Assembly (NCBI GenBank): GCA_947178045.1
Contig: CAMWWR010000103.1
Span: 1-6,730 of the forward strand
DNA length: 6,730 nt
Direction: 5' to 3'
Origin: an uncultured Clostridia bacterium
GTDB lineage: Bacteria; Bacillota; Clostridia; Lachnospirales; Lachnospiraceae
Below are positions 1 through 5,668 of the stretch, in pieces. Within the stretch, counting starts at the first letter, position 1. Every line of letters starts with the position of its first letter. The notes under the pieces are model-generated. The model saw only the letters and a program-made list of their open reading frames with translations. It was not told the DNA's origin and did not search any database. A program made the position numbers and the translations under genes.

Positions 1-1
1 C

Positions 2-652
2 TCGGAAAAGATCACCGGACCTTATGTCGATCAGAACGGTAATCCTGCGATCTACACAAAGAGCGAGAACAATCTCTTCTCGAAGGTCGGCATTCGTCTG
101 ATGTCCTCCTACAGACTTTCGGGCAACTTTGAAGTCCATGTCGCGCAGGGGCATAATTCCGCATTCGTCGATGACGACGGAAAGATCTATGTCATTTATC
201 ACACGCGCTTCGCGGGCGGAAAGGGCGGCAATGCGGAGGCGCACGAGGTCAGGGTACAGCAGCTTTTCATCAACCAGGACGGCTGGCTGATTGCCGCGCC
301 GTACGAGTATTCGGGGGAGAGCCTGCCGGAGACGAATCTGTCGATGGAACAGATGTGCGGCGAGTATGAATTTATTGTGCATAAACCGGACACATATTAT
401 ACGATACTGCTCGGCGAGCCGGCGGGTATCGTCGACACGCTTCTGATCAACCTGAATGAGAACGGCACGGTGACCGGGGACGCCGAGGGTACCTGGACCT
501 GGTCGGAGGGGAAGGCAGATATGACCATCACTGTTGACGGCGTGGAGTACAAGGGTTATTTCCTGCGCCAGGCGACCGAGGGCATCCACAAGGTTGTGAC
601 GGTCTTCACCGCACTCGGAAATAATGTCTGCGTCTGGGGAAGCCAGAAGTAA
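2..652 (+). CDS. Family 43 glycoside hydrolase, endo-arabinanase type, C-terminal part (5' end outside window)
   Basis: The reading frame is open from base 2, giving 216 residues without a start, so this is the end of a larger gene; the internal ATG at 101 is not its start. The segment around residues 50-72 reads GHNSAFVDDDG followed by IYVIYHTRF, which is the last blade of a GH43 five-bladed beta-propeller. In family arabinanases the His of the GHNS motif helps hold the central metal ion. Next comes HEVRVQQLFINQDGW, the usual junction to the GH43 C-terminal beta-barrel domain, which fills the last ~100 residues and ends FTALGNNVCVWGSQK. The likely role is cleavage of alpha-1,5-arabinan in pectin side chains, probably outside the cell, but the signal peptide and catalytic acids lie upstream and are not visible. 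A xylosidase or arabinofuranosidase activity is possible, though the C-terminal domain favours arabinanase. No membrane anchor, sortase signal or dockerin follows. Confidence 0.85.
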   Translation, partial: SEKITGPYVDQNGNPAIYTKSENNLFSKVGIRLMSSYRLSGNFEVHVAQGHNSAFVDDDGKIYVIYHTRFAGGKGGNAEAHEVRVQQLFINQDGWLIAAPYEYSGESLPETNLSMEQMCGEYEFIVHKPDTYYTILLGEPAGIVDTLLINLNENGTVTGDAEGTWTWSEGKADMTITVDGVEYKGYFLRQATEGIHKVVTVFTALGNNVCVWGSQK

Positions 653-682
653 ATCAAGCCCGGAGGAACACGGCTGAAATAT

Positions 683-728
683 AAACACACCTTAGCGGAG
701 GCGGCGAAGGCTTTGCTAAGGTGTGTTT
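683..728 (+). terminator. Hairpin terminator-like element after the GH43 gene
   Basis: AAACACACCTTAGC (683-696) is perfectly complementary to GCTAAGGTGTGTTT (715-728): a 14-bp stem with an 18-nt loop, 30 bases after the GH43 stop codon. The 3' side ends in only three T before GCG, so the U-tract is weak. The A-rich base of the stem and the position still favour transcription termination or 3'-end protection of the GH43 mRNA. Confidence 0.65.
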
Positions 729-845
729 GCGTTATAATAACATCATCATGCTTTTACAATTTTGCGTATCAATTTCCGGCAGCAAAGCCGAAGGACGGTT
801 TTTATCAAAGAACTGACAGAGAATTGAAAAAATCGCAACATATTG

Positions 846-874
846 TTGACAAATTTCACGGAGGTTGCTATAAT
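846..874 (+). promoter_or_regulatory. Consensus sigma-A promoter of the NlpC/P60 gene
   Basis: TTGACA (846-851) and TATAAT (869-874) are separated by exactly 17 bp, and TGC just before the -10 adds an extended -10 element. This matches the housekeeping promoter consensus completely. Transcription would start near 881, leaving a leader of about 128 bases before the start codon at 1009. An inverted repeat, CAACA-TAT-TGTTG (836-848), overlaps the -35 element and could be a repressor site. Confidence 0.85.
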
Positions 875-907
875 AACTTCGTAATAAAATTTAACAACTT
901 CGTAACA
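870..907 (-). promoter_or_regulatory. Tandem WalR-like boxes over and just downstream of the promoter
   Basis: On the minus strand, bases 907-891 read TGTTAC-GAAGT-TGTTAA, an exact match to the published WalR (YycF) box TGTWAH-N5-TGTWAH. A second copy exactly 21 bp upstream (886-870) reads TATTAC-GAAGT-TATTAT, each half differing from the consensus at one base but keeping the same 5-nt centre. The two lie two helical turns apart. The upstream copy overlaps the -10 element, and the exact copy lies at about +11 to +27. WalRK controls peptidoglycan hydrolase genes in Firmicutes, which fits the gene downstream. The placement over and after the start point suggests repression. Binding is inferred; a chance match in AT-rich DNA is possible. 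Confidence 0.5.
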
Positions 908-924
908 ATTTGGAGCGCTTTTTC

Positions 925-951
925 GAATTATTACAAAGCTCGTAATAATTC
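925..951 (+). repeat. AT-rich inverted repeat in the NlpC/P60 leader
   Basis: GAATTATTAC (925-934) and GTAATAATTC (942-951) form a perfect 10-bp inverted repeat with a 7-nt loop. It lies in the predicted untranslated leader about 45-70 bases after the start point. There is no T-run after it, so it is not an ordinary terminator. It may be an operator or an mRNA stability hairpin. Confidence 0.55.
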
Positions 952-998
952 TAAGATTTTCGACAAGATGCGGTAATTTTAAATAAGCGATTTTTTAT

Positions 999-1003
999 GG
1001 AGG
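999..1003 (+). promoter_or_regulatory. Ribosome binding site that fixes the NlpC/P60 start
   Basis: GGAGG lies 5 nt before ATG at 1009. An earlier in-frame ATG at 997 overlaps this site and has only T-rich sequence upstream, so 1009 is the start. It also gives a cleaner signal peptide beginning MKRMWKR. Confidence 0.8.
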
Positions 1004-1008
1004 TACGC

Positions 1009-2127
1009 ATGAAAAGAATGTGGAAGAGAGCGGTGCTTACAGCCGCCGCGATTTCTCTGATTTCCGGCGCGCCGGCGGTTTCGGCCAGGGCGGATGGAGA
1101 TTCCAGCGGTCTTGCAGGTTTTTCTTTTCTTTTTGATCAATATCTGATGTCCGAGTCGGAGGAAGAGTCGGGCGAGGAAAGTTCCACGACACTGTTTTCC
1201 ACCGATGTCTCGATACCGGAGAATGTGGCCATCGCAAATGTGGTGGATTCCTGCAACATCCGGGCGGGAGCCGGTACAAATTACGATATTATCGGTATTT
1301 TTCCGAAAAACGCGTATGCCGTCGTGCTTGACGTGACGGAGAGCGGCTGGGCGCATATCAAATCCGGCAGCGTGACCGGCTACATCAAGACGGATTATCT
1401 CTTCCTGGGCGACGAGGGCTATGCGAAGGCCTGCGAGCTGGCTCATTTGACGGCGACCGTCACGGCCGGCACCGTCAATGTCAGGACGGAGCCGTCCACG
1501 GAGAGCGACGATACCATTATTATGGAGGTTACCCGGGGTGAGCAGCTCGAGGTTGTCGAGGACGCCATCCTGAATAAAAATGACGAGAAGGCGCAGCTGT
1601 GGGTAAAGGTCATCGTCGACAGCACCGATATGACGGAGACTGACGAAGACAGCTACGGCTACATCAGCAGCCAGTTTGTCAACGTCGGCTATGACTGGAA
1701 GACGGCGGTGAAGATCGATCCGATCAGCGCTTCGGTTTCCGCGATCCGCCGCAAAGTGATCTCGGAGGCAAAGAAATATATCGGCTTGAAATATGTATGG
1801 GGCGGAACAAGCCTCACAAAGGGCGCCGACTGCTCCGGCTTCTGCCTTGCAATCTACCGCGCATGCGGGATCAGCACGAAGAAGCTGCCGCGCACCTCTT
1901 ATGATATGGCGGCCTCCTCCGTCGGCAAGACGGTATCGCTGGCAAACGCGAAGCCGGGAGATCTGGTATTCTACGGCGATACGAGGGGCAATGTAAACCA
2001 CGTCGGCATCTACATCGGCAACAATCAGGTAATCCACGAGAGCGGCAGGAAGGACGGCTGCAAGATCTCCAGAGTGAACTATCGTACCATCCTGAAGATC
2101 AAGAATTTCATTGACTATATCTATTAA
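1009..2127 (+). CDS. Secreted NlpC/P60 peptidoglycan hydrolase with two SH3b domains
   Basis: This 372-residue protein is a probable gamma-D-glutamyl endopeptidase that cuts stem peptides of peptidoglycan outside the cell. It begins with a signal peptide: basic MKRMWKR, a hydrophobic core to about residue 25, and a likely cleavage after SARA (residue 28). A Glu/Ser-rich stretch follows at 48-60. SH3b domain 1 spans roughly 70-133 (CNIRAGAGTNYDIIG, WAHIKSG, GYIKTDYL), and SH3b domain 2 roughly 148-226 (VNVRTEPSTESD, LWVKV, GYISSQFV); both should bind the wall. The NlpC/P60 domain covers about 246-372 with YVWGG, ADCSG (catalytic Cys275), HVGIYIG (His331) and VIHES (His343), so the Cys-His-His set is intact. 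It is a single-gene unit with its own consensus promoter and terminator and WalR-like boxes upstream. Its function is unrelated to the sugar genes on both sides. The architecture resembles CwlO/LytE-type or spore/vegetative wall hydrolases; the exact physiological role is not determinable. Confidence 0.93.
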   Translation: MKRMWKRAVLTAAAISLISGAPAVSARADGDSSGLAGFSFLFDQYLMSESEEESGEESSTTLFSTDVSIPENVAIANVVDSCNIRAGAGTNYDIIGIFPKNAYAVVLDVTESGWAHIKSGSVTGYIKTDYLFLGDEGYAKACELAHLTATVTAGTVNVRTEPSTESDDTIIMEVTRGEQLEVVEDAILNKNDEKAQLWVKVIVDSTDMTETDEDSYGYISSQFVNVGYDWKTAVKIDPISASVSAIRRKVISEAKKYIGLKYVWGGTSLTKGADCSGFCLAIYRACGISTKKLPRTSYDMAASSVGKTVSLANAKPGDLVFYGDTRGNVNHVGIYIGNNQVIHESGRKDGCKISRVNYRTILKIKNFIDYIY

Positions 2128-2145
2128 TATTTGATCCACGCGCAT

Positions 2146-2179
2146 AAAAAAGCGTCCCGGTTTTTCGGGACGCTTTTTT
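2146..2179 (+). terminator. Strong intrinsic terminator after the NlpC/P60 gene
   Basis: GCGTCCCG (2152-2159) pairs with CGGGACGC (2166-2173) around a 6-nt loop, with A6 before and T7 after the stem (2174-2180). This is a textbook Rho-independent terminator 18 bases after the stop codon. The A-run on the 5' side means it could also stop transcription from the other strand. It isolates the hydrolase gene from the aguA operon. Confidence 0.95.
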
Positions 2180-2205
2180 TACCGTCTACATGCAAAGGCC
2201 GGATG

Positions 2206-2258
2206 CCAGCATGTTTATCTTGACAATATTTGAGTAATTCTCCGCAATAAAATGCTGG
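2206..2258. repeat. Spaced inverted repeat upstream of aguA
   Basis: CCAGCAT (2206-2212) and ATGCTGG (2252-2258) are perfect inverted copies. The similarity continues inward imperfectly (GTTTAT against ATAAA). Between them lies TTGACA (2220-2225), which looks like a -35 element but has no good -10 at 16-19 bp. The arrangement could be a spaced operator pair or a chance hairpin. Confidence 0.3.
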
Positions 2259-2278
2259 TGTTTTGAAATAAAATCCAT

Positions 2279-2284
2279 TATAAT
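2279..2284 (+). promoter_or_regulatory. Probable -10 element of the aguA-uxuA-uxuB operon
   Basis: TATAAT (2279-2284) is a perfect -10. At 17 bp upstream the -35 position reads TGGTGT, a poor match. Such a promoter usually needs an activator, which suits an inducible sugar operon. Transcription would begin near 2291, giving a leader of about 60 bases. The alternative TTGACA at 2220 lacks a matching -10. Confidence 0.45.
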
Positions 2285-2312
2285 TGACCGCAAGATATGA
2301 GAATCAAAAACG

Positions 2313-2327
2313 GCGGAATATTTCCGC
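2313..2327. promoter_or_regulatory. Palindromic operator candidate in the aguA leader
   Basis: GCGGAA (2313-2318) and TTCCGC (2322-2327) are perfect inverted copies around TAT. The site lies about 22-36 bases after the predicted transcription start and before the ribosome binding site at 2339, a typical place for a repressor roadblock. The regulator is unknown; glucuronate operons are often controlled by GntR- or LacI-family repressors. Confidence 0.45.
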
Positions 2328-2338
2328 AAAAAACGGGA

Positions 2339-2344
2339 AGGAGG
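2339..2344 (+). promoter_or_regulatory. Ribosome binding site that fixes the aguA start
   Basis: AGGAGG lies 8 nt before ATG at 2353. The frame is open further upstream to a TTG at 2284, but that TTG sits inside the predicted -10 element and has no ribosome binding site, so 2353 is the start. Confidence 0.85.
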
Positions 2345-2352
2345 AAGGGGAA

Positions 2353-4398
2353 ATGGAGTACACGAACGCATGGCTGAACTATAAAACAGTTGATCATATC
2401 CGGTTTCCATTTGATACAATCTGTATGGAATCGGGAGGGACGGTCATGGAGCGTGCCGCCGACGAGCTTGTGCTTGCCGCCGAAAAGCTTGCAAAAACAG
2501 CGCTCTGCCGTATCGCAGATATTGCGGAAATGGGCAGGCGCTCTTCCTGCCCGGGCAAAAACACGATTTTCCTTGGGATTCCGAAAAAAAGAGGAGAACG
2601 GCCCGCGGATGCGGGGGCGTTCCGCATCCGGATGGAAGAGAGCGGCCTGCACATCCAGGGAGGGGATGAAAGCGGCGTGCTCTACGGAGTATTCGAACTG
2701 ATCCGGCTGATGCAGACAGCCTCGCCGAATCTTGCGAAGCTCTGGAGCGGAAAGCTTGCAATCGAAAAAAGTCCTTCCAATCCGCTGCGCATGCTGAATC
2801 ACTGGGATAATCTGGACGGCAGCATCGAGCGCGGCTATGCGGGGAGCTCCTTCTTTTTTGCGGACGACCGGATTATTGTCAGCGAGCGCACACGGGCGTA
2901 TGCCAGACTTGCGGCCTCGGTCGGCATCAACGCGGTCGTGATCAACAATGTCAATGTAAAAAATGCGGCGACCAGGCTGATCACAGAGCAATATTTTCCG
3001 GAGCTTGACGCGCTTGCGCGGATTTTCGGCGCGTACGGCATACGGCTGTATCTGAGCCTGAATTTCGCCGCGCCGATGGAGCTTGGCGGTCTGGACACCT
3101 GCGACCCGCTCGACCGGAAGGTACAGGCCTTCTGGAAAAAGAAAATGCACGAGGTGTACGCTGCGGTGCCGGAGCTGGGCGGCTTCCTCGTCAAGGCCGA
3201 TTCGGAGGGGAGGCCGGGGCCGTTTACCTATGGGAGGAACCACGCGGACGGCGCGAATATGCTCGCCGAGGCCGTTGCGCCGTACGGCGGGCGGATTATA
3301 TGGCGCTGCTTTGTCTATAACTGCAGCCAGGACTGGCGGGATCGGAAGACCGACCGCGCCCGTGCAGGATATGATAATTTCATGCCGCTCGACGGGAAAT
3401 TTGCCGATAATGTGATCCTGCAGATCAAGAACGGGCCGATGGATTTCCAGGTGAGGGAGCAGGTAGCGCCGCTTTTCTCCGGACTCCGCGCGACAAACCA
3501 GATGCTCGAGGTGCAGGCGGCGCAGGAATATACCGGACAGCAGAGGCATCTGTGCTATCTGATCCCGATGTGGAAGGAGGTGCTCGGCTTCAAGACCTAC
3601 GCGGGAGGAGCGGACGGGGCTACGGCCGACACGGTCGCGGACATTGTGAGCGGCAGGCTGTACGGACAGAAAAACTGCGGGATGGCCGCTGTGGCAAACA
3701 CCGGAGCCGACGAAAACTGGACGGGGCATGACCTGGCCGCAGCCAATTTTTACGGTTTCGGCAGGCTGGCCTTTGACACGGAGCTGAGCGCGGAGGAGAT
3801 CGCGCGCGAATGGATTGCATGCACCTACGGGAACAACGCCGAAATCATGAGGATCCTGCTGCCGATGCTGACAGAATCCTGGCAGATCTATGAGAGCTAT
3901 ACCTCGCCGCTCGGCATCGGATGGATGGTCAATCCGTCCCATCACTACGGGCCGAACGTGGACGGCTACGAGTACGACCGCTGGGGAACCTATCATCGGT
4001 CCGACTGTCTCGGCATGGGAGTGGATCGGACAAAAAAGGGAACGGGCTACACGGCGCAGTACAATGAGCCGAACGCCTCGATGTATGAGAATATGGAGAC
4101 CTGTCCGGAGGAGCTTCTTCTGTTTTTCCACCATGTGCCGTACCGATACCGGCTGAAGAGCGGAAAGACACTGATCCAGCACATCTATGACAGCCATTTT
4201 GAGGGTGCGATGAAGGCGCAGGCGATGCTCGAGCGTTTCGAGGAGCTGAAGGAGCTTCTTGAGCCGGAGGTATTCGAGAGGATCCGCGCCCGGCTGAAGC
4301 ACCAGTCCGATCACTCCAAGGAGTGGCGGGACCGCGTGAATACATATTACTATCGTATCTCCGGCATTCCGGACGAGAAGGGACGGACAATCTATTAG
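2353..4398 (+). CDS. aguA: GH67 alpha-glucuronidase
   Basis: This 681-residue protein has the full length of GH67 alpha-glucuronidases. These inverting enzymes remove D-glucuronic or 4-O-methyl-D-glucuronic acid from the non-reducing end of short xylo-oligosaccharides. Three regions are seen: an N-terminal domain to about residue 135, a central TIM barrel (about 140-460) and a helical C-terminal domain to the end. The hallmark RMLNHWDNLDGSIERGYAG lies at 146-164. Family catalytic positions are present: acid Glu285 in KADSEGRPGP, and the general-base pair Asp364 (GPMDFQVREQ) and Glu392 (QAAQEYTGQQ). These numbers coincide with those I recall for the Geobacillus stearothermophilus enzyme. There is no signal peptide, so it acts in the cytoplasm on imported aldouronic acids. 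It heads an operon with uxuA and uxuB, which process the released glucuronate after isomerisation. A preferred AGGAGG site is 8 nt upstream. Confidence 0.96.
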   Translation: MEYTNAWLNYKTVDHIRFPFDTICMESGGTVMERAADELVLAAEKLAKTALCRIADIAEMGRRSSCPGKNTIFLGIPKKRGERPADAGAFRIRMEESGLHIQGGDESGVLYGVFELIRLMQTASPNLAKLWSGKLAIEKSPSNPLRMLNHWDNLDGSIERGYAGSSFFFADDRIIVSERTRAYARLAASVGINAVVINNVNVKNAATRLITEQYFPELDALARIFGAYGIRLYLSLNFAAPMELGGLDTCDPLDRKVQAFWKKKMHEVYAAVPELGGFLVKADSEGRPGPFTYGRNHADGANMLAEAVAPYGGRIIWRCFVYNCSQDWRDRKTDRARAGYDNFMPLDGKFADNVILQIKNGPMDFQVREQVAPLFSGLRATNQMLEVQAAQEYTGQQRHLCYLIPMWKEVLGFKTYAGGADGATADTVADIVSGRLYGQKNCGMAAVANTGADENWTGHDLAAANFYGFGRLAFDTELSAEEIAREWIACTYGNNAEIMRILLPMLTESWQIYESYTSPLGIGWMVNPSHHYGPNVDGYEYDRWGTYHRSDCLGMGVDRTKKGTGYTAQYNEPNASMYENMETCPEELLLFFHHVPYRYRLKSGKTLIQHIYDSHFEGAMKAQAMLERFEELKELLEPEVFERIRARLKHQSDHSKEWRDRVNTYYYRISGIPDEKGRTIY

Positions 4399-4448
4399 GA
4401 AAGTGTTGATTAAATCACCGCTTCCCTGGAAAAACGCCGAAGAAAGGG

Positions 4449-4489
4449 TTTCTTTAACATAATCGGCATAATCGTTTTCTTAACATAAT
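4449..4489. repeat. CATAAT-containing direct repeats in the aguA-uxuA gap
   Basis: TTAACATAAT occurs at 4454-4463 and again at 4480-4489, 26 bp apart, each preceded by a T/C-rich run. Between them CATAATCG occurs at 4458-4465 and 4467-4474 as a near-tandem repeat. The hexamer CATAAT is thus present three times in 32 bases. None has a good -35 partner at 16-18 bp, so I read the cluster as a possible protein-binding site or weak internal promoter, not a confirmed promoter. No terminator is seen in the gap. Confidence 0.45.
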
Positions 4490-4513
4490 AGAAATATGGA
4501 AACTAAAAATACA

Positions 4514-4554
4514 GAAACAGCGGCAAAAAACGCGCCGCATAAGGCGGCTGTTTC
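4514..4554 (+). other. Hairpin-forming leader before uxuA
   Basis: GAAACAGC (4514-4521) pairs with GCTGTTTC (4547-4554), enclosing CGCC (4533-4536) with GGCG (4543-4546). An alternative inner stem is GCCGC (4534-4538) with GCGGC (4544-4548). The structure ends 11 bases before a GGAG at 4566, so it could affect uxuA translation. It is not followed by a T-run. The same bases are an open in-frame extension of uxuA from ATG 4496, but no ribosome binding site precedes that ATG and the codon use is unlike the gene body. Confidence 0.4.
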
Positions 4555-4594
4555 CCAAAAAATATGGAGCGGCGCAGAAATGGAGAAGAGAGCT

Positions 4595-5668
4595 ATGGAT
4601 ATGACATTGCGGTGGTACGGGAGAAATCTGGACAGTGTGACGCTGGAGCAGATCCGGCAGATACCGGGGGTGACGGGCGTGATCTCGGCGCTCCATGAGA
4701 TCCCGGCGGGCGAGCCGTGGCCTTATGAGCAGGTGCTCGCGCTGAAGGAGGAGGTGGAGGCCGCCGGCTTGAAGCTGCTCGGCATCGAGAGCATCAATGT
4801 GCATGAGGACATCAAGCTCGGCGCGCCGACGAGGGATAAGCTGATCGAAAATTACATTACCTCGCTCGAGAGCGTCGGGAAGGCGGACGTGCATCTTGTA
4901 TGCTACAATTTCATGCCGATTTTCGACTGGACAAGGACCGATCTCGCTTTCCCGCTGCCGGACGGCTCGAACGCGCTGGCCTACGACAAGACGGTGATCG
5001 AGGGAATCCGCCCGGAGGACATGTTTGCGCGCATCGAGGGCGCGAGCGGCGGATTTATTCTGCCGGGCTGGGAGCCGAACCGGAAGGATGAGATCAAGGA
5101 TCTGTTTGAAAAGTACAAGGGAATGACCGCGGAGCGCCTGCTTGAGAATTATAAATATTTCCTTGACGCCATCATGCCGACCTGCGAAAAATACGGGATC
5201 AAAATGGCCGTACATCCGGACGATCCGGCCTGGAATGTATTCGGTCTGCCGCGCATCGTCACGAGCGAGGAATCGCTTATGAAGATCGCCGATCTGAATC
5301 CGAGCATCTACAACGGCTTTACGCTCTGCACCGGGTCGCTCGGCAGCAATCTGTCCAACGATCTGCCGAAGATTATCCGCAACCCGAAGATTGCGCCGAG
5401 GATCCATTTCGCCCACGTCCGCAATATCAAATACGAGAACGAAAATTTCTTCCACGAGAGCTCCCATCTTTCGTCGGACGGCAATTTCGACATGTATGAG
5501 ATCATGAAGGCGTTCCATGATATCGGCTTCGACGGCGTGACAAGGCCGGATCACGGCCGCATGATATGGGGTGAGCAGGCGAGGCCGGGCTACGGCCTGT
5601 ACGACCGCGCGCTCGGCGTGGCATATATCAACGGACTCTGGGAAGCAATCAGCAAATCGGCGCGATAA
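4595..5668 (+). CDS. uxuA: Mannonate dehydratase
   Basis: UxuA dehydrates D-mannonate to 2-keto-3-deoxy-D-gluconate in the cytoplasm, using Mn2+ or a similar metal. From ATG 4595 the protein has 357 residues, the usual length for Firmicute UxuA, and begins MDMTLRWYGRN as the family does. Family landmarks are SALHEIPAGEPW (31-42), ESINVHEDIK (65-74), AVHPDDP (205-211, His207), LCTGSLGSN (244-252, Cys245), HFAHVRN (271-277, His274) and RPDHGR (317-322, Asp319, His320). The His/Cys/His/Asp metal ligands are therefore all present. The fold is a TIM barrel. Start choice: GGAG at 4582-4585 sits 9 nt before 4595. ATG 4580 has a GGAG 10 nt upstream and would add five residues. ATG 4496 would add 33 residues not expected in the family and lacks a ribosome binding site. 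The gene follows aguA by about 200 bases without a terminator and precedes uxuB by 48 bases, so all three are probably co-transcribed. Confidence 0.94.
   Translation: MDMTLRWYGRNLDSVTLEQIRQIPGVTGVISALHEIPAGEPWPYEQVLALKEEVEAAGLKLLGIESINVHEDIKLGAPTRDKLIENYITSLESVGKADVHLVCYNFMPIFDWTRTDLAFPLPDGSNALAYDKTVIEGIRPEDMFARIEGASGGFILPGWEPNRKDEIKDLFEKYKGMTAERLLENYKYFLDAIMPTCEKYGIKMAVHPDDPAWNVFGLPRIVTSEESLMKIADLNPSIYNGFTLCTGSLGSNLSNDLPKIIRNPKIAPRIHFAHVRNIKYENENFFHESSHLSSDGNFDMYEIMKAFHDIGFDGVTRPDHGRMIWGEQARPGYGLYDRALGVAYINGLWEAISKSAR

Larger units (their letters stand above)
653..1008. other. Intergenic control region between the arabinanase and the NlpC/P60 gene
   Basis: This gene-free stretch changes from ordinary composition to strongly AT-rich. 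It holds, in order, a terminator-like hairpin (683-728), about 110 bases (729-835) in which I recognise nothing firm, a consensus promoter (846-874), tandem repeats resembling WalR boxes (870-907), an AT-rich hairpin (925-951) and the ribosome binding site (999-1003). A short open frame starting at 713 (87 codons) begins inside the terminator hairpin, has no ribosome binding site and has a low-quality composition, so I do not call it a gene. Confidence 0.7.

Noticed and set aside
733..760. TATAAT (733-738) and TACAAT (755-760) as extra promoters
   Set aside because: Neither has a -35 element at 16-18 bp; the first abuts the terminator stem. AT-rich chance matches are likely.
777..805. GCAAAGCC-type segment resembling part of a c-di-GMP riboswitch
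   Set aside because: The rest of the aptamer (paired GGCAAACC-like segment and flanking helices) is absent and the segment lies upstream of the promoter, so it would not be in the transcript of the downstream gene.
905..925. Catabolite-responsive element (cre) around GGAGCGCTTTTTC
   Set aside because: It matches the central CG only and fails the TGNAARCG half-site.
713..976. 87-codon + strand open frame in the 653-1008 intergenic region
   Set aside because: Its ATG lies in the terminator stem-loop, there is no ribosome binding site, it overlaps the promoter and leader of the next gene, and the composition is AT-rich and non-coding in character.
881..1008. c-di-AMP (ydaO) riboswitch in the wall hydrolase leader
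   Set aside because: Such riboswitches are common before wall hydrolase genes, so I looked, but the leader is too AT-rich and lacks the conserved GGGGGACCCA-like and CCGAAUC-like segments.
979..2145. 388-codon minus-strand open frame opposite the NlpC/P60 gene
   Set aside because: It is in codon register with the real gene, has no ribosome binding site, and runs through a terminator stem and the gene's leader. The opposite strand carries intact signal peptide, SH3b and NlpC/P60 motifs.
2278..4314. 678-codon minus-strand open frame opposite aguA
   Set aside because: It is a shadow of codon bias in aguA, rich in Arg, His, Pro and Leu, with no recognisable domain, while the + strand shows a complete GH67 with catalytic residues.
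4454..5554. 366-codon minus-strand open frame opposite uxuA
   Set aside because: It is in register with uxuA and shows no family motifs; it is explained by the lack of TTA, CTA and TCA codons in uxuA.
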